A model generated the notes under the pieces. The model ran no database searches. It was not told the DNA's origin and saw only the letters and a list, made by a program, of their open reading frames with translations. From NCBI GenBank assembly GCA_900541785.1, contig UQKY01000023.1:1-28512 (forward strand): a stretch of DNA of 28,512 nucleotides, written 5' to 3'. This stretch comes from an uncultured Collinsella sp. Its GTDB lineage: Bacteria > Actinomycetota > Coriobacteriia > Coriobacteriales > Coriobacteriaceae. Both the position numbers and the translations under genes were made by a program. This document shows positions 15,630-23,796 of this stretch, one piece after another; position 1 is the first letter of the stretch, and the number at the start of each line of letters is the position of its first letter.

Positions 15630-16088
15630 CCTCAAGCGATTTGGGCGAATTGATGCCTAAAAGCTGCGCGAAAATTCAAATATGGTTGTCTGAACATTAC
15701 GCTTCCAACCACCGATGGGCTAAAGATATTCTCATCAGTTTGGCAGGGTATTACTCCCGGTAAATGACCTACCGCTCATGGTCGATTTTCGACTGTTTAC
15801 AGGATGTTTACTCTTGAGCAAAATGTTGTGCAAATAAATCTAATGCCATTAAAAAATGATAGACAACTATATTACCAGCAGAAACAAAAAATAGATAGCG
15901 AATAAACAAAGGTAAATCTGAGCAAATGTCAAGAGAATTGAGAATTCGCTACAAAACAATCGGTTATCTTGTTCAGATGTTCAAACAATCGCTACAATAT
16001 GGATTACTAAGCGTGCGCAATTACAGATTGCGCAGATACGTTTGATAGTGAAAGAGCAAGATCGCGGTCTCTTGGGGAGGAGACATCG
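15630..16088 (+). promoter_or_regulatory. AT-rich promoter and leader region of the pilus genes
   Basis: These 459 bp contain no convincing gene and are clearly richer in A+T than the rest of the window. The best promoter is TTGTTC (15969-15974), an 18-bp spacer and TACAAT (15993-15998). Just after the expected start lies a perfect inverted repeat, TGCGCAAT TACAG ATTGCGCA (16014-16034), an operator or a leader hairpin. GGGAGGAG (about 16075-16082) is the ribosome binding site for the ATG at 16089. Confidence 0.5.
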
Positions 16089-19000
16089 ATGAAAGCAAAT
16101 TCAGACAAATCTAAACAGAGTAATAAAGCGACGCGCCGTGTACTGGCAGGCGTCTTGTGCGGAGCCTCCGTTTTGAGCCTGGTACTGTCGCTCGTCATGC
16201 CCCCGATCTCTCAGGCTATTGCCAACGATGCCCAGACGGTTTCTGCCGAGGAAACCGTAACGGCTGGTGGTTCCTCAACTGAGTCTACTGATGTAGAAAA
16301 CACCAACAACGGGGATACCGAAAAGCAGAATAGCAGCGATGCCGAGAATGAGGCGAACGAGGATACCGTTGCACCAGACTCGACAGCCGATGACGCGGAG
16401 GCCGAGGGCGCCGCGCAGCCTTCCGACGCACAGACTTCTGATGATGAAAATAGCGACGAAAACGCAATTGCCCCCGCCAGCGTCAGTGACGATGACTATG
16501 ACAAGGTAAATGGTGATGTTTCTGGGAAATTCGACAACGGCGGCAAGTTTCAACTGACGGGTCCTGCCTATTCGAGTCAGCAGATTGACATCAAAAAAAA
16601 CACCACCATTAATCTTGCGGGAAACATGCTCTACAACCGCTCCGGCGGCTTAGACTCCTTCTTTGTGGTCGAAAACGGAGTCACGCTCACCATCGAGAAC
16701 ATTATCGAGGGCTCAGATAGCACAAAAGACGAAAAGACTCCGGTCGACAATGCGCCGGCGGGTCAGCCTGCGATTATGACATGGGAAAGGGGAGACGAGT
16801 CTAGCTCTAATAACGGCGCTCCTAAGAGTCTTACTTACTATGAGACTAAGAGCACGCCCAATACAGATGGACTTTGCACCACCGAGACTACGTACAGGCA
16901 TGACGTTACGGGCTTTGGCGCTATCGTTGCGGCATCGGACTACGGTTCCGTAAAGCAAGTGGTCACCGTTAATGAGGGCGGCATGCTCGATCTCAAGGGC
17001 GGCATGATTACCACGGCCGCCAATCTGAGCGATAACGGCCATGTGATTCTTTCTACGGGTAAGGTCAAAATCGAAGGCGGTTACGTCACCAACGGCAACC
17101 GCGGTGGCTGGGGCGGTGGTCTGTGCATAACGGGCGCGAATGCCAGCCTCGAAATGACAGACGGCGTGGTCGCGGGAAACAAGGCAGCTTCTGGCGGCGG
17201 CGTCTATGCTGACAACGGAGCCACCTTGAAGCTTACGGGTGGAATCATCTCTGGCAACGCTACGTACGGCGAGGCGGATGGTCTCGGTGGCGGCATCTTG
17301 GTTTCGGGCGGTAGTGTGACCGTTTCTGGTGGCTACATCACTAACAATAAATACGCTAAGTTTTGCGGCCACGATGGCTGGGGTAACCATGGCGGCGCTG
17401 GGCTTGCTGCCAATAACGGCGCCCATGTCACCATTTCTGGTGGCAAGATTACTGGCAATTATTCTGAAGAAGCTGGTGGCGGCGTTTACGTTACCAATCA
17501 AGATCAATCAGGTATGGCATGGCTCGACATTACGGGAGGAATTATTGCCTCTAACGTGAGCTACCGATCTGAAGGTGCCGGTATCCGAGTGGGCCAGCAA
17601 GTTGACGCGATGATTAACGGCACTCCAAACAGCAAAGTCTACATCACTCACAACCGCTGCATGTCTCGCTTTGACTGGGGCGGTGGCGGTATCTTCGTCC
17701 AGGGAAACTCGAATGAGGGTATGGAAAAGACCGCTGGTAGATTATTTGTATACAACTCGTACATTAGCAGCAATACCGCTGGCGGCTATGGCGGCGGCGT
17801 AGCAGTCTGCCCCACGGGCAAGACGTTGGTAACGAACACTGAGGGCACGGCAATCTTTGGCAATTCGTCTGCTGACAGTGATCAAAATTTCAAAGAATAC
17901 AATCGGGTAGATGGTAGTGGTAATGATGGTACGCCCCATCTTTCAGCTGGTGGTGCTGAAGGTACTAATAAGACTGAAGATAGAGATGCATACGATTCGG
18001 AGACGTTTCGCACGTACGGTCATGCCGATTTCTTCCTCGCAGCGACAGGTCACACAACGCCGGTTGCAGTGGTAAGCGGCAAGATGCTTGGCGATATAGA
18101 CGCCAAGTATTCGGGAAGCATTGAGCTAAATGATCCCATTACCATCCCCGCCAACGGTGTTGCTCAGGTAAAAAATAGCATCGGTCTGACTTCGGCTGTT
18201 AGTGCCACGGATAAAGCGGTGACTGAGGCAGTACAGAAAAATAAAGTGACAACTTTCATCACGGACAACTATTCCTGGAACCATGGTGGCGGCATCATGT
18301 CGAATGGCGACCTGTACTTGGGTCAGCCAGCAGACACGTATGTCTATCCGAGCCTTAAGCTGAAGGCGACCAAGGCGCTGTCCGGCCGCAAGATCAATAA
18401 GGGGGAGTTCTCCTTTACGGTCTACCGCAAGGATTCGGTTGATCCTTTCGCTAGCGGGGTATTCAATCATGACGTTTGCACCCCGGTTGGAACTGCAAGT
18501 AATGTTGATGGAGGCAACATCACGTTTAACCTGGGTGAGCAGTCTGCAGCGAACGGTACGGCTGGCACGATTACATACTACCTAGTCGAAAATGCCGGAA
18601 AGGTTTCCGGCATCACATACGACCCCGCCGTGTACGAGATTAAGGTGACAGTCGAAGACCACTCGACTGTGCTCATGACTGTTCCGACTCGGAACGATCC
18701 GAACAAGACCATAGAGATCAAAATCCATAACTACAAGATCAAAGACGTGAGCGCGGTCGAGCATCCCAAGGGCGAAACTGCCTCCCAGAACGTTTCTGTG
18801 CAACCAGATGCTACTGAGGGTTATTATTCGATTGACGGCCCCGACGGGGGAAAGACCTTCACCAACACGTACGACCCTAAAAAGGGTTCCTGGACTCCTA
18901 AGGCGACTAAGGTCGTTGAGGGTGGCGAGATGAAGAAGTTTACACTTCAGCTCGCGACAGACAGCCACTTTGAGGACAAAGACATCATCGGTACTGCCGA

Positions 19001-19508
19001 GACCTCTGGTCCTAAAAAGACGCAGAAGCTTTCGTTCAGGGACGCCTCTAATAAGGAGACTGAGCTCAAGCTCGAGTACTCGCTCTCTGATATCAGGACT
19101 AATCCCTACGATCCGGGCGACTCCACGGGTCGTGGCCCTTCCAAGACCTTTACCTATTACGTCCGCGAACAACAGCCGACCACGCCGTTCACGAACTACA
19201 AGTACGACCAGTCAATCTATCAGATTACGGTCACGGCAGCTGACGACTCTAACGGCAAGATCAACATCTCTGCGACCTACAAGCAGATTCAGGATCGTGA
19301 TGGCAAACGGGTGACCACCGACACGCCCCACGACCTCACCAAGTCCACCCCCACCTTCACCAACACCTACTCCACCTCTCTGCCCCTTTCTGGTATGTCG
19401 GGCGTCACTCTGACGTACCTTGCCGGCGCGGCGGTGCTTTGCGCTGCTGCGGCCTGGATGCACATTCGTCGCAAGGCGAATGCGAAGGGAGGTAAGCGTC
19501 GTGAATAA
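16089..19508 (+). CDS. Sortase-anchored beta-helix adhesin, probable pilus tip or ancillary subunit
   Basis: This 1139-aa surface protein starts with a signal peptide (1-46, hydrophobic core LCGASVLSLVLSLVMPP). An acidic Ser/Asp/Glu-rich stretch follows (about 50-140). Residues about 294-580 contain repeated GGxIxGN and GGGVYxxN units of a right-handed parallel beta-helix. Two Spy0128/FctA-like isopeptide domains come next: about 750-870 (LKLKATKALSGRKI to TYYLVENAG) and 925-1095 (YDPKKGSWTPKATKVVEGG to FTYYVREQQP). The sorting signal is LPLSG (1098-1102), a membrane helix and a basic tail. Anchoring and pilus assembly would depend on a sortase such as the one at 23797. The ligand is unknown. 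It overlaps the next gene by 8 bp. Confidence 0.88.
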   Translation: MKANSDKSKQSNKATRRVLAGVLCGASVLSLVLSLVMPPISQAIANDAQTVSAEETVTAGGSSTESTDVENTNNGDTEKQNSSDAENEANEDTVAPDSTADDAEAEGAAQPSDAQTSDDENSDENAIAPASVSDDDYDKVNGDVSGKFDNGGKFQLTGPAYSSQQIDIKKNTTINLAGNMLYNRSGGLDSFFVVENGVTLTIENIIEGSDSTKDEKTPVDNAPAGQPAIMTWERGDESSSNNGAPKSLTYYETKSTPNTDGLCTTETTYRHDVTGFGAIVAASDYGSVKQVVTVNEGGMLDLKGGMITTAANLSDNGHVILSTGKVKIEGGYVTNGNRGGWGGGLCITGANASLEMTDGVVAGNKAASGGGVYADNGATLKLTGGIISGNATYGEADGLGGGILVSGGSVTVSGGYITNNKYAKFCGHDGWGNHGGAGLAANNGAHVTISGGKITGNYSEEAGGGVYVTNQDQSGMAWLDITGGIIASNVSYRSEGAGIRVGQQVDAMINGTPNSKVYITHNRCMSRFDWGGGGIFVQGNSNEGMEKTAGRLFVYNSYISSNTAGGYGGGVAVCPTGKTLVTNTEGTAIFGNSSADSDQNFKEYNRVDGSGNDGTPHLSAGGAEGTNKTEDRDAYDSETFRTYGHADFFLAATGHTTPVAVVSGKMLGDIDAKYSGSIELNDPITIPANGVAQVKNSIGLTSAVSATDKAVTEAVQKNKVTTFITDNYSWNHGGGIMSNGDLYLGQPADTYVYPSLKLKATKALSGRKINKGEFSFTVYRKDSVDPFASGVFNHDVCTPVGTASNVDGGNITFNLGEQSAANGTAGTITYYLVENAGKVSGITYDPAVYEIKVTVEDHSTVLMTVPTRNDPNKTIEIKIHNYKIKDVSAVEHPKGETASQNVSVQPDATEGYYSIDGPDGGKTFTNTYDPKKGSWTPKATKVVEGGEMKKFTLQLATDSHFEDKDIIGTAETSGPKKTQKLSFRDASNKETELKLEYSLSDIRTNPYDPGDSTGRGPSKTFTYYVREQQPTTPFTNYKYDQSIYQITVTAADDSNGKINISATYKQIQDRDGKRVTTDTPHDLTKSTPTFTNTYSTSLPLSGMSGVTLTYLAGAAVLCAAAAWMHIRRKANAKGGKRRE

Positions 19509-21159
19509 GAAAGTTTGCTCCTTCCCGATCTTGTTTGCGCTGCTTGCCCTCCTGATCGGCACCTGCGCGGTTGTGTTCCCCGCTTCCGCGCAGGCCGCGC
19601 CGACCTCGACCGGTTCCATCACGGTGAGCGGCACCGTGGCGAGCAGCTACGACGCCTACCAGATCTTTAGCGCCAACGTCGTCGACGGCGACAGCGACGC
19701 TAAGATCGCCACCGACCTCGCCTGGGCAAGCGACGCCGCGCTGCCTGTGCTGCACAGCGCCGGCATGCCCAATTCCCAGACCACCGCGCAGGAAGCTGCC
19801 GAGTGGCTCAACACCGATTCCCACCTTACGAGCGCGCTGAGCGCACAGCTCGCTCGTTCTCTCCAGAGCTCTGGCGCCGTGCCCGTGGCCCTTAACGCGG
19901 GCACGGCGGCCGAGCTGCCCTGCGGCTACTGGCTCATCGTCGCCGACGACGACGCCATCGCCCAAGGCGAGGCCGGCACCGCGCCGATCATGGCCCTGGT
20001 GGGCGGCAGCGCCGTCACCGTCAAGCCCAAGGCGGCGACCCCCAAGGTCGCCAAGCATGTGCTGGAGGACAGCACCGCCGCATGGCAGAAGGCCGCCGAC
20101 GCCACGGTCGCCGACGACCTGTACTGGCGCCTCTCGGCCACGGTCCCGTCGGGGCTCACGGCCTACGACACCTATACGGTGCGGTTCGTCGACACCATGA
20201 GCGCGGGGCTCGACTCCTCCAAGGTCGCCGCGAGCATGCGCGTGTACGCGGCGGCGGGCGCGGACGGCGGCTTCGGCGCCGTCTCGGCCGGCAAGGACGG
20301 GCGCGCCGGCACCGAGCCCGCGAAGGGCTGGACCGATATCACGGCCCAGTGCGCCATCAAGGTAGCGGCCGACGGCAAGACCTTCACCGTGCGCACCGGC
20401 GACCTGATCGCCGCGCTCGGCGGAGCCGACGCCTTTGCCGCGGGCGCCCGCGTGGTCGCCGTGTACAACGCGCCGCTCAACGGCGCATGCAACCACGGCA
20501 TCGCGAAGGGCAACCCCAACGAGGCCTACCTGCGCTACCCGCGCTCTCCCCTCGCCGACCAGTCCGGCGACGCCGGCTTCACCCGCACGCCGAGCGACGA
20601 TGCGTGCGCCTACACCTGGGATCTCGCGCTCACCAAGCGCGGCAGCGACGGCGACAAGCCGCTTGCCGGGGCGGTCCTGAGCATCGCCGACGACCGCGGT
20701 CGTACGTTGGCGGCCGACGGCACGTGGGATGCGGAGGGCAAGGCCACCGTCACCACGGGCGAGGACGGCCGCGTGACCGTCTCGGGCGTGGACTCGGGCA
20801 AGCTGGAGGTCCGCGAGCTCAAGGCGCCCAAGGGCTACACCGCCTTTGAGGGCACGCGCTCCGTGACGGTTAAGGCCGAGGGCCTGGACGTCGACCAGGT
20901 GGTCGCCGCCAAGCCCAAGCTCAGCATCACGGCCGAGTCGCCCCTGCGTGCCGACAGCGCGGACGGGTCGACGGGCAGCCTGGAGGCGTCGCTCATCAAC
21001 ACGCCCACCGGCACACCCCCTAGCATTACCACCGGAGGCTTTATGCCCTCGACTGGCGATATGGCAATGTACGCCGCGGCCGCCGCAGCGGTCGCCGGAG
21101 CCGCACTCATCGTGGTCGCGCTCCTGGTCAAGCGGGGAGGTGGCAGCCATAAAGAGTAG
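19501..21159 (+). CDS. Fimbrial subunit (FimA/SpaA-type) with MPSTG sorting signal
   Basis: GTG 19501, preceded by GGGAGG (19487-19492), is preferred; it overlaps the previous stop by 8 bp and leaves a clean signal peptide (1-31). The product is 552 aa. The N-terminal domain resembles actinobacterial type-2 fimbrial shafts (SITVSGTVASSYDAYQIF; GYWLIVADDD). A pilin-motif-like VTVKPK (Lys175, Lys177) is followed by TPKVAKHVLED. A Cna-B/SpaA domain near the end has an E-box, LEVRELKAPKGY. The sorting signal is MPSTG (515-519), then a helix and a basic tail. Its base composition is much higher in GC than both neighbours. It is a paralogue of the next gene. Backbone versus minor subunit cannot be settled. 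Confidence 0.87.
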   Translation: MNKKVCSFPILFALLALLIGTCAVVFPASAQAAPTSTGSITVSGTVASSYDAYQIFSANVVDGDSDAKIATDLAWASDAALPVLHSAGMPNSQTTAQEAAEWLNTDSHLTSALSAQLARSLQSSGAVPVALNAGTAAELPCGYWLIVADDDAIAQGEAGTAPIMALVGGSAVTVKPKAATPKVAKHVLEDSTAAWQKAADATVADDLYWRLSATVPSGLTAYDTYTVRFVDTMSAGLDSSKVAASMRVYAAAGADGGFGAVSAGKDGRAGTEPAKGWTDITAQCAIKVAADGKTFTVRTGDLIAALGGADAFAAGARVVAVYNAPLNGACNHGIAKGNPNEAYLRYPRSPLADQSGDAGFTRTPSDDACAYTWDLALTKRGSDGDKPLAGAVLSIADDRGRTLAADGTWDAEGKATVTTGEDGRVTVSGVDSGKLEVRELKAPKGYTAFEGTRSVTVKAEGLDVDQVVAAKPKLSITAESPLRADSADGSTGSLEASLINTPTGTPPSITTGGFMPSTGDMAMYAAAAAAVAGAALIVVALLVKRGGGSHKE

Positions 21160-21267
21160 CTGGCAGCCCCACAGAGAGCGGGGCGAGACGTAGCGAAGTA
21201 GATGCTAAGACACAGACAGACAGATTTAGATCAAATGGAATTCGAGCAGAAAGCAGAGGAAAAGAAG

Positions 21268-23076
21268 ATGAGCATGGGCAAGAACATCGCACGCCTGGCA
21301 GTAACCGCCGGCCTCACAGCAGCGCTGGGCTTCGGCGGAGTCATGGCCCCGGTGAGTATGGCGTTTGCTGAGGGTACGACGGGCAGCATCACGATTAATC
21401 AGGTCGCCGAGGACAACAAGGACAATACGTTCAAGGCCTATCAGATCTTCAAGGCCAAGGTTACCGACACTAAAAATGGCAAGACCGCTCAGGACATCAC
21501 GTGGGCGAGTGATACGGTTGGCCAGAAGGTGATTGATGCCATTAATCGCTGGGAGGAGAATCACAGCTTGGAGGCTGAAGATAAGCTGCCTAACAAGCCT
21601 ACGGCCCAGGAAGTCGCCGACTTCCTCAAGGCACATGCGGGTTCCACTACTGCAGGTTCAACATCGACTGATGGAACGCGAATCGCTACCGACAATGTTC
21701 TCTACGCAGTTGCGAATGCCGTTAAGAGTGAGAATCCAGCCGCGCCTAGCATCGCCGCTGGTCAGACTTGGACCCCTGATTCGGCGAATGGCGATGGCTA
21801 CTACCTGTTTGTGACCAGCAATCTCGACTCGAGTAAGCCGAATACTGGTACATCTCCGATTTTCGCCATCCTGGGCGGAGAAGCCGTGACTGTAACCGAG
21901 AAGACCAGCGTCCCCACTGTCGACAAGCAGATTCTTGCCGCGGCTCCTGCTGATCCCAAGCAGCAGACAGCTGGTTGGGCTGGCGTTGCCAACTCTCAAA
22001 TCGGACAGGAAGTGACCTACAAGCTTACCGGTAAGGTTGCTGATAACTACGCTACCTATGACTCCTATGCATACAAGTTCACGGATACTCTTTCGAATGG
22101 CCTCGACTACGTGGCTGATTCGCTTGAAGTCTATGCAGTGAACAACGGTGTCTATATTCCCATCAATAGCGGCTATGAACTGACTCCTCCAACTGAGGAC
22201 AACCGTGTTTTGACTGTTAACTTTGCCGTTGACAAGGCCGCGGGCAAAAAGGGACTCAAGGATATCTCCAACGTAAACGCCGATACGCAGATTGTTGTCT
22301 TCTATAAGGCGAAGCTCAACAAGAATGCCGTTATCGGTAATGGCGTTAGCGAGGGGAAGAAGGGCAACTACAACTCTGTTAAGCTCGAGTACTCCAACAA
22401 CCCCTATACCGAAGGAACAGGAACGTCCGTAGAGGGCGGTGCCGGAGACTTTACTTTCCAGCTCAACATAAACAAGGTTGATCAAGGTACCGAGAAAGGC
22501 CTTGAGGGTGCTGTCTTTACGATCAAATCTGCCGATGGTAAATTTGTCGCCTCAAATGATGAAGGGGACTATGTCGCGGGCCAGCTTGTGGACGTTGCGG
22601 ATGTCAACAAACTTCCCGAGTATGTAAAGTTCACATCTAAGGCTGATGGCACGATTGCAGCAAAAGGACTGAATGCTGGCACGTATACGGTGACCGAAAT
22701 AAAAACATCCGATAAGGGCAATTACACCGCGGCCGAACCCTTTACCTTCATCATCAGCGCAGAGTATGAAAACGATGCGGTCAAGACGCTTGCCGTCAGC
22801 CCGGCAAATTCTGACGAGCATCGTTCTGATGTCGTTCTCGGTACCCTTGACGACACCCCGGGCGATAACAAACTGACCGTCAAGGACGGCACCGCCGCCA
22901 ATCCTACAACTGGCGAAGTTACGATTACTATCGGCAACACCAAACAGGTCGGCCTCCCGCTCACCGGTCTCAACGGTGTGACCTTCACTTGGATTGCTGG
23001 TGGCGCGGTGCTGTGCATCGGCGTGGCGCACCTCATCCGCAGCCGTAAGCAGGCTGAGGAGTCCGAGCAGGAGTAA
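21268..23076 (+). CDS. Fimbrial subunit (FimA-type) with LPLTG sorting signal
   Basis: AGAGGA (21255-21260) seven bases upstream supports ATG 21268 over earlier ATGs; the product is 602 aa. The signal peptide ends near residue 34 (MAFA). The mature start, TTGSITINQV, then FKAYQIFKAKVTD, is homologous to the preceding pilin. A pilin-motif-like VTVTEK (Lys212) and VPTVDK (Lys220) offer candidate lysines for the covalent link between subunits. A C-terminal Cna-B-type domain has E-box GTYTVTEIKT. The sorting signal LPLTG is followed by a helix and RSRK. As the last and most canonical pilin it may be the shaft. Codon use is far more AT-tolerant than in the middle pilin. A terminator follows at 23177. 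Confidence 0.88.
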   Translation: MSMGKNIARLAVTAGLTAALGFGGVMAPVSMAFAEGTTGSITINQVAEDNKDNTFKAYQIFKAKVTDTKNGKTAQDITWASDTVGQKVIDAINRWEENHSLEAEDKLPNKPTAQEVADFLKAHAGSTTAGSTSTDGTRIATDNVLYAVANAVKSENPAAPSIAAGQTWTPDSANGDGYYLFVTSNLDSSKPNTGTSPIFAILGGEAVTVTEKTSVPTVDKQILAAAPADPKQQTAGWAGVANSQIGQEVTYKLTGKVADNYATYDSYAYKFTDTLSNGLDYVADSLEVYAVNNGVYIPINSGYELTPPTEDNRVLTVNFAVDKAAGKKGLKDISNVNADTQIVVFYKAKLNKNAVIGNGVSEGKKGNYNSVKLEYSNNPYTEGTGTSVEGGAGDFTFQLNINKVDQGTEKGLEGAVFTIKSADGKFVASNDEGDYVAGQLVDVADVNKLPEYVKFTSKADGTIAAKGLNAGTYTVTEIKTSDKGNYTAAEPFTFIISAEYENDAVKTLAVSPANSDEHRSDVVLGTLDDTPGDNKLTVKDGTAANPTTGEVTITIGNTKQVGLPLTGLNGVTFTWIAGGAVLCIGVAHLIRSRKQAEESEQE

Positions 23077-23176
23077 CGCTCACTCACCCATCCCTTTGGC
23101 AGGTGGGATGTGATGGCCATGAGACTTGCGGACACTTTTCTCGTCCATCGACGTTCTTGCTTTGCCATTCTCTTTT

Positions 23177-23215
23177 CGGGGCAGACTCCGCGCTGGAGTT
23201 TGCCCCGTTCTTTTT
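23177..23215 (+). terminator. Rho-independent terminator of the pilin genes
   Basis: CGGGGCAGACTCC pairs with GGAGTTTGCCCCG with one wobble across GCGCT and is followed by TTCTTTTT. It separates the three pilin genes from the downstream sortase. Confidence 0.85.
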
Positions 23216-23265
23216 GGACAGCGCAGCCGGGGCGCCGTCGCTCGTATGATCGAGCGTATGATTAG

Positions 23266-23279
23266 CGAACAAATGTTTG
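23266..23279 (+). promoter_or_regulatory. LexA-type SOS box
   Basis: CGAACAAATGTTTG matches the Gram-positive/actinobacterial LexA consensus CGAACRNRYGTTYC at 13 of 14 positions. Together with its flanks it forms a 16-bp palindrome with one mismatch. TTGCAA (23277-23282) and TGTAAG (23300-23305), 17 bp apart, are possible promoter elements that the bound repressor would cover. The small membrane protein gene starts about 100 bp downstream. Confidence 0.6.
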
Positions 23280-23382
23280 CAAATATTGCGTTTACCAGCT
23301 GTAAGTGCGAGTGCTCGCAGTAAAATACCCTTACGACGCATTCCGTGCGCGGGCGGCCGACGACTCGATCGGAGGTCCCCAA

Positions 23383-23535
23383 ATGCTGAAATTCCTTAAC
23401 GCGCTCGCCGCCCTCGCGGCGGTAGGCTCGTTCGTCATCGCGTTTCTTGACTCGTATGAGGTTCGGTTTAAGGTCCGTAGGCGCACGCGCGGTGCGGACG
23501 GTAGAAGGCATTTGCGCTGCAACAAGCGCAAATAA
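23383..23535 (+). CDS. Putative 50-aa membrane protein, possibly SOS-controlled
   Basis: ATG 23383 has a strong ribosome binding site, GGAGG (23371-23375), seven bases upstream. A terminator hairpin begins right after the stop, which supports a real gene. The product begins MLKFLNALAALAAVGSFVIAF, one predicted membrane helix. A basic tail follows, rich in Arg and Lys (VRRRTRGADGRRH) and ending CNKRK. The family is not recognised. A small one-helix protein under a LexA box recalls SOS cell-division inhibitors (YneA, SidA) or membrane toxins (TisB), but no sequence match to those is claimed. It is unrelated to pilins and may simply be lodged between them and the sortase. Confidence 0.6.
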   Translation: MLKFLNALAALAAVGSFVIAFLDSYEVRFKVRRRTRGADGRRHLRCNKRK

Positions 23536-23536
23536 G

Positions 23537-23564
23537 AATGCCCGGGGTTAGAGGCCCGGGCATT
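23537..23564 (+). terminator. Terminator of the small membrane protein gene
   Basis: AATGCCCGGG and CCCGGGCATT are perfect 10-base arms around an 8-base loop, with a short T stretch after. It starts two bases past the stop codon. Confidence 0.75.
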
Positions 23565-23595
23565 TAACTAAAGCTGAAAACTAGGCTGCCCGCGC

Positions 23596-23666
23596 TCTCA
23601 TACACTTACGCGGGGTGCGTCGTTTTCTATTGACATTGTATCCCGAATCGCCCCGCCGATTCGGGA
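23596..23666 (+). other. Second copy of the conserved 16-mer, with a downstream hairpin
   Basis: TCTCATACACTTACGC (23596-23611) differs by one base from 3485-3500. About 30 bp on, TCCCGAATCG (23641-23650) pairs perfectly with CGATTCGGGA (23657-23666), followed by CATTTT. A TTGACA (23630-23635) is present without a matching -10. It may be a small RNA or an mRNA leader element ahead of the sortase gene. Confidence 0.4.
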
Positions 23667-23796
23667 CATTTTGAAAACTCAAATGCGGGCTTATCCTCGA
23701 CTGGACGGTGCGGTCTAGCTGCGTTGTCTGGCGTGGAAGCTCGCTAATCGGCTATTATTTGTTTAGACAACTTGAGTTGTAGAGGAGTGACCGGCG

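Noticed and set aside
15969..15988. GTTC words near the pilus promoter as a second SOS box
   Set aside because: GTTCAGATGTTC is a direct and not an inverted arrangement, so it does not fit LexA binding.
15630..16088. c-di-GMP or other riboswitch in the pilus leader
   Set aside because: No known conserved riboswitch core could be recognised; only simple inverted repeats are visible.
19420..19500. Upstream ATG as start of the middle pilin
   Set aside because: It would add 27 residues before the signal peptide and overlap the adhesin's anchor region; GTG 19501 has a good ribosome site and gives a normal signal peptide.
23630..23635. Perfect TTGACA as the -35 of a sortase promoter
   Set aside because: No -10 element lies 16-18 bp downstream; that space is occupied by a GC-rich hairpin.
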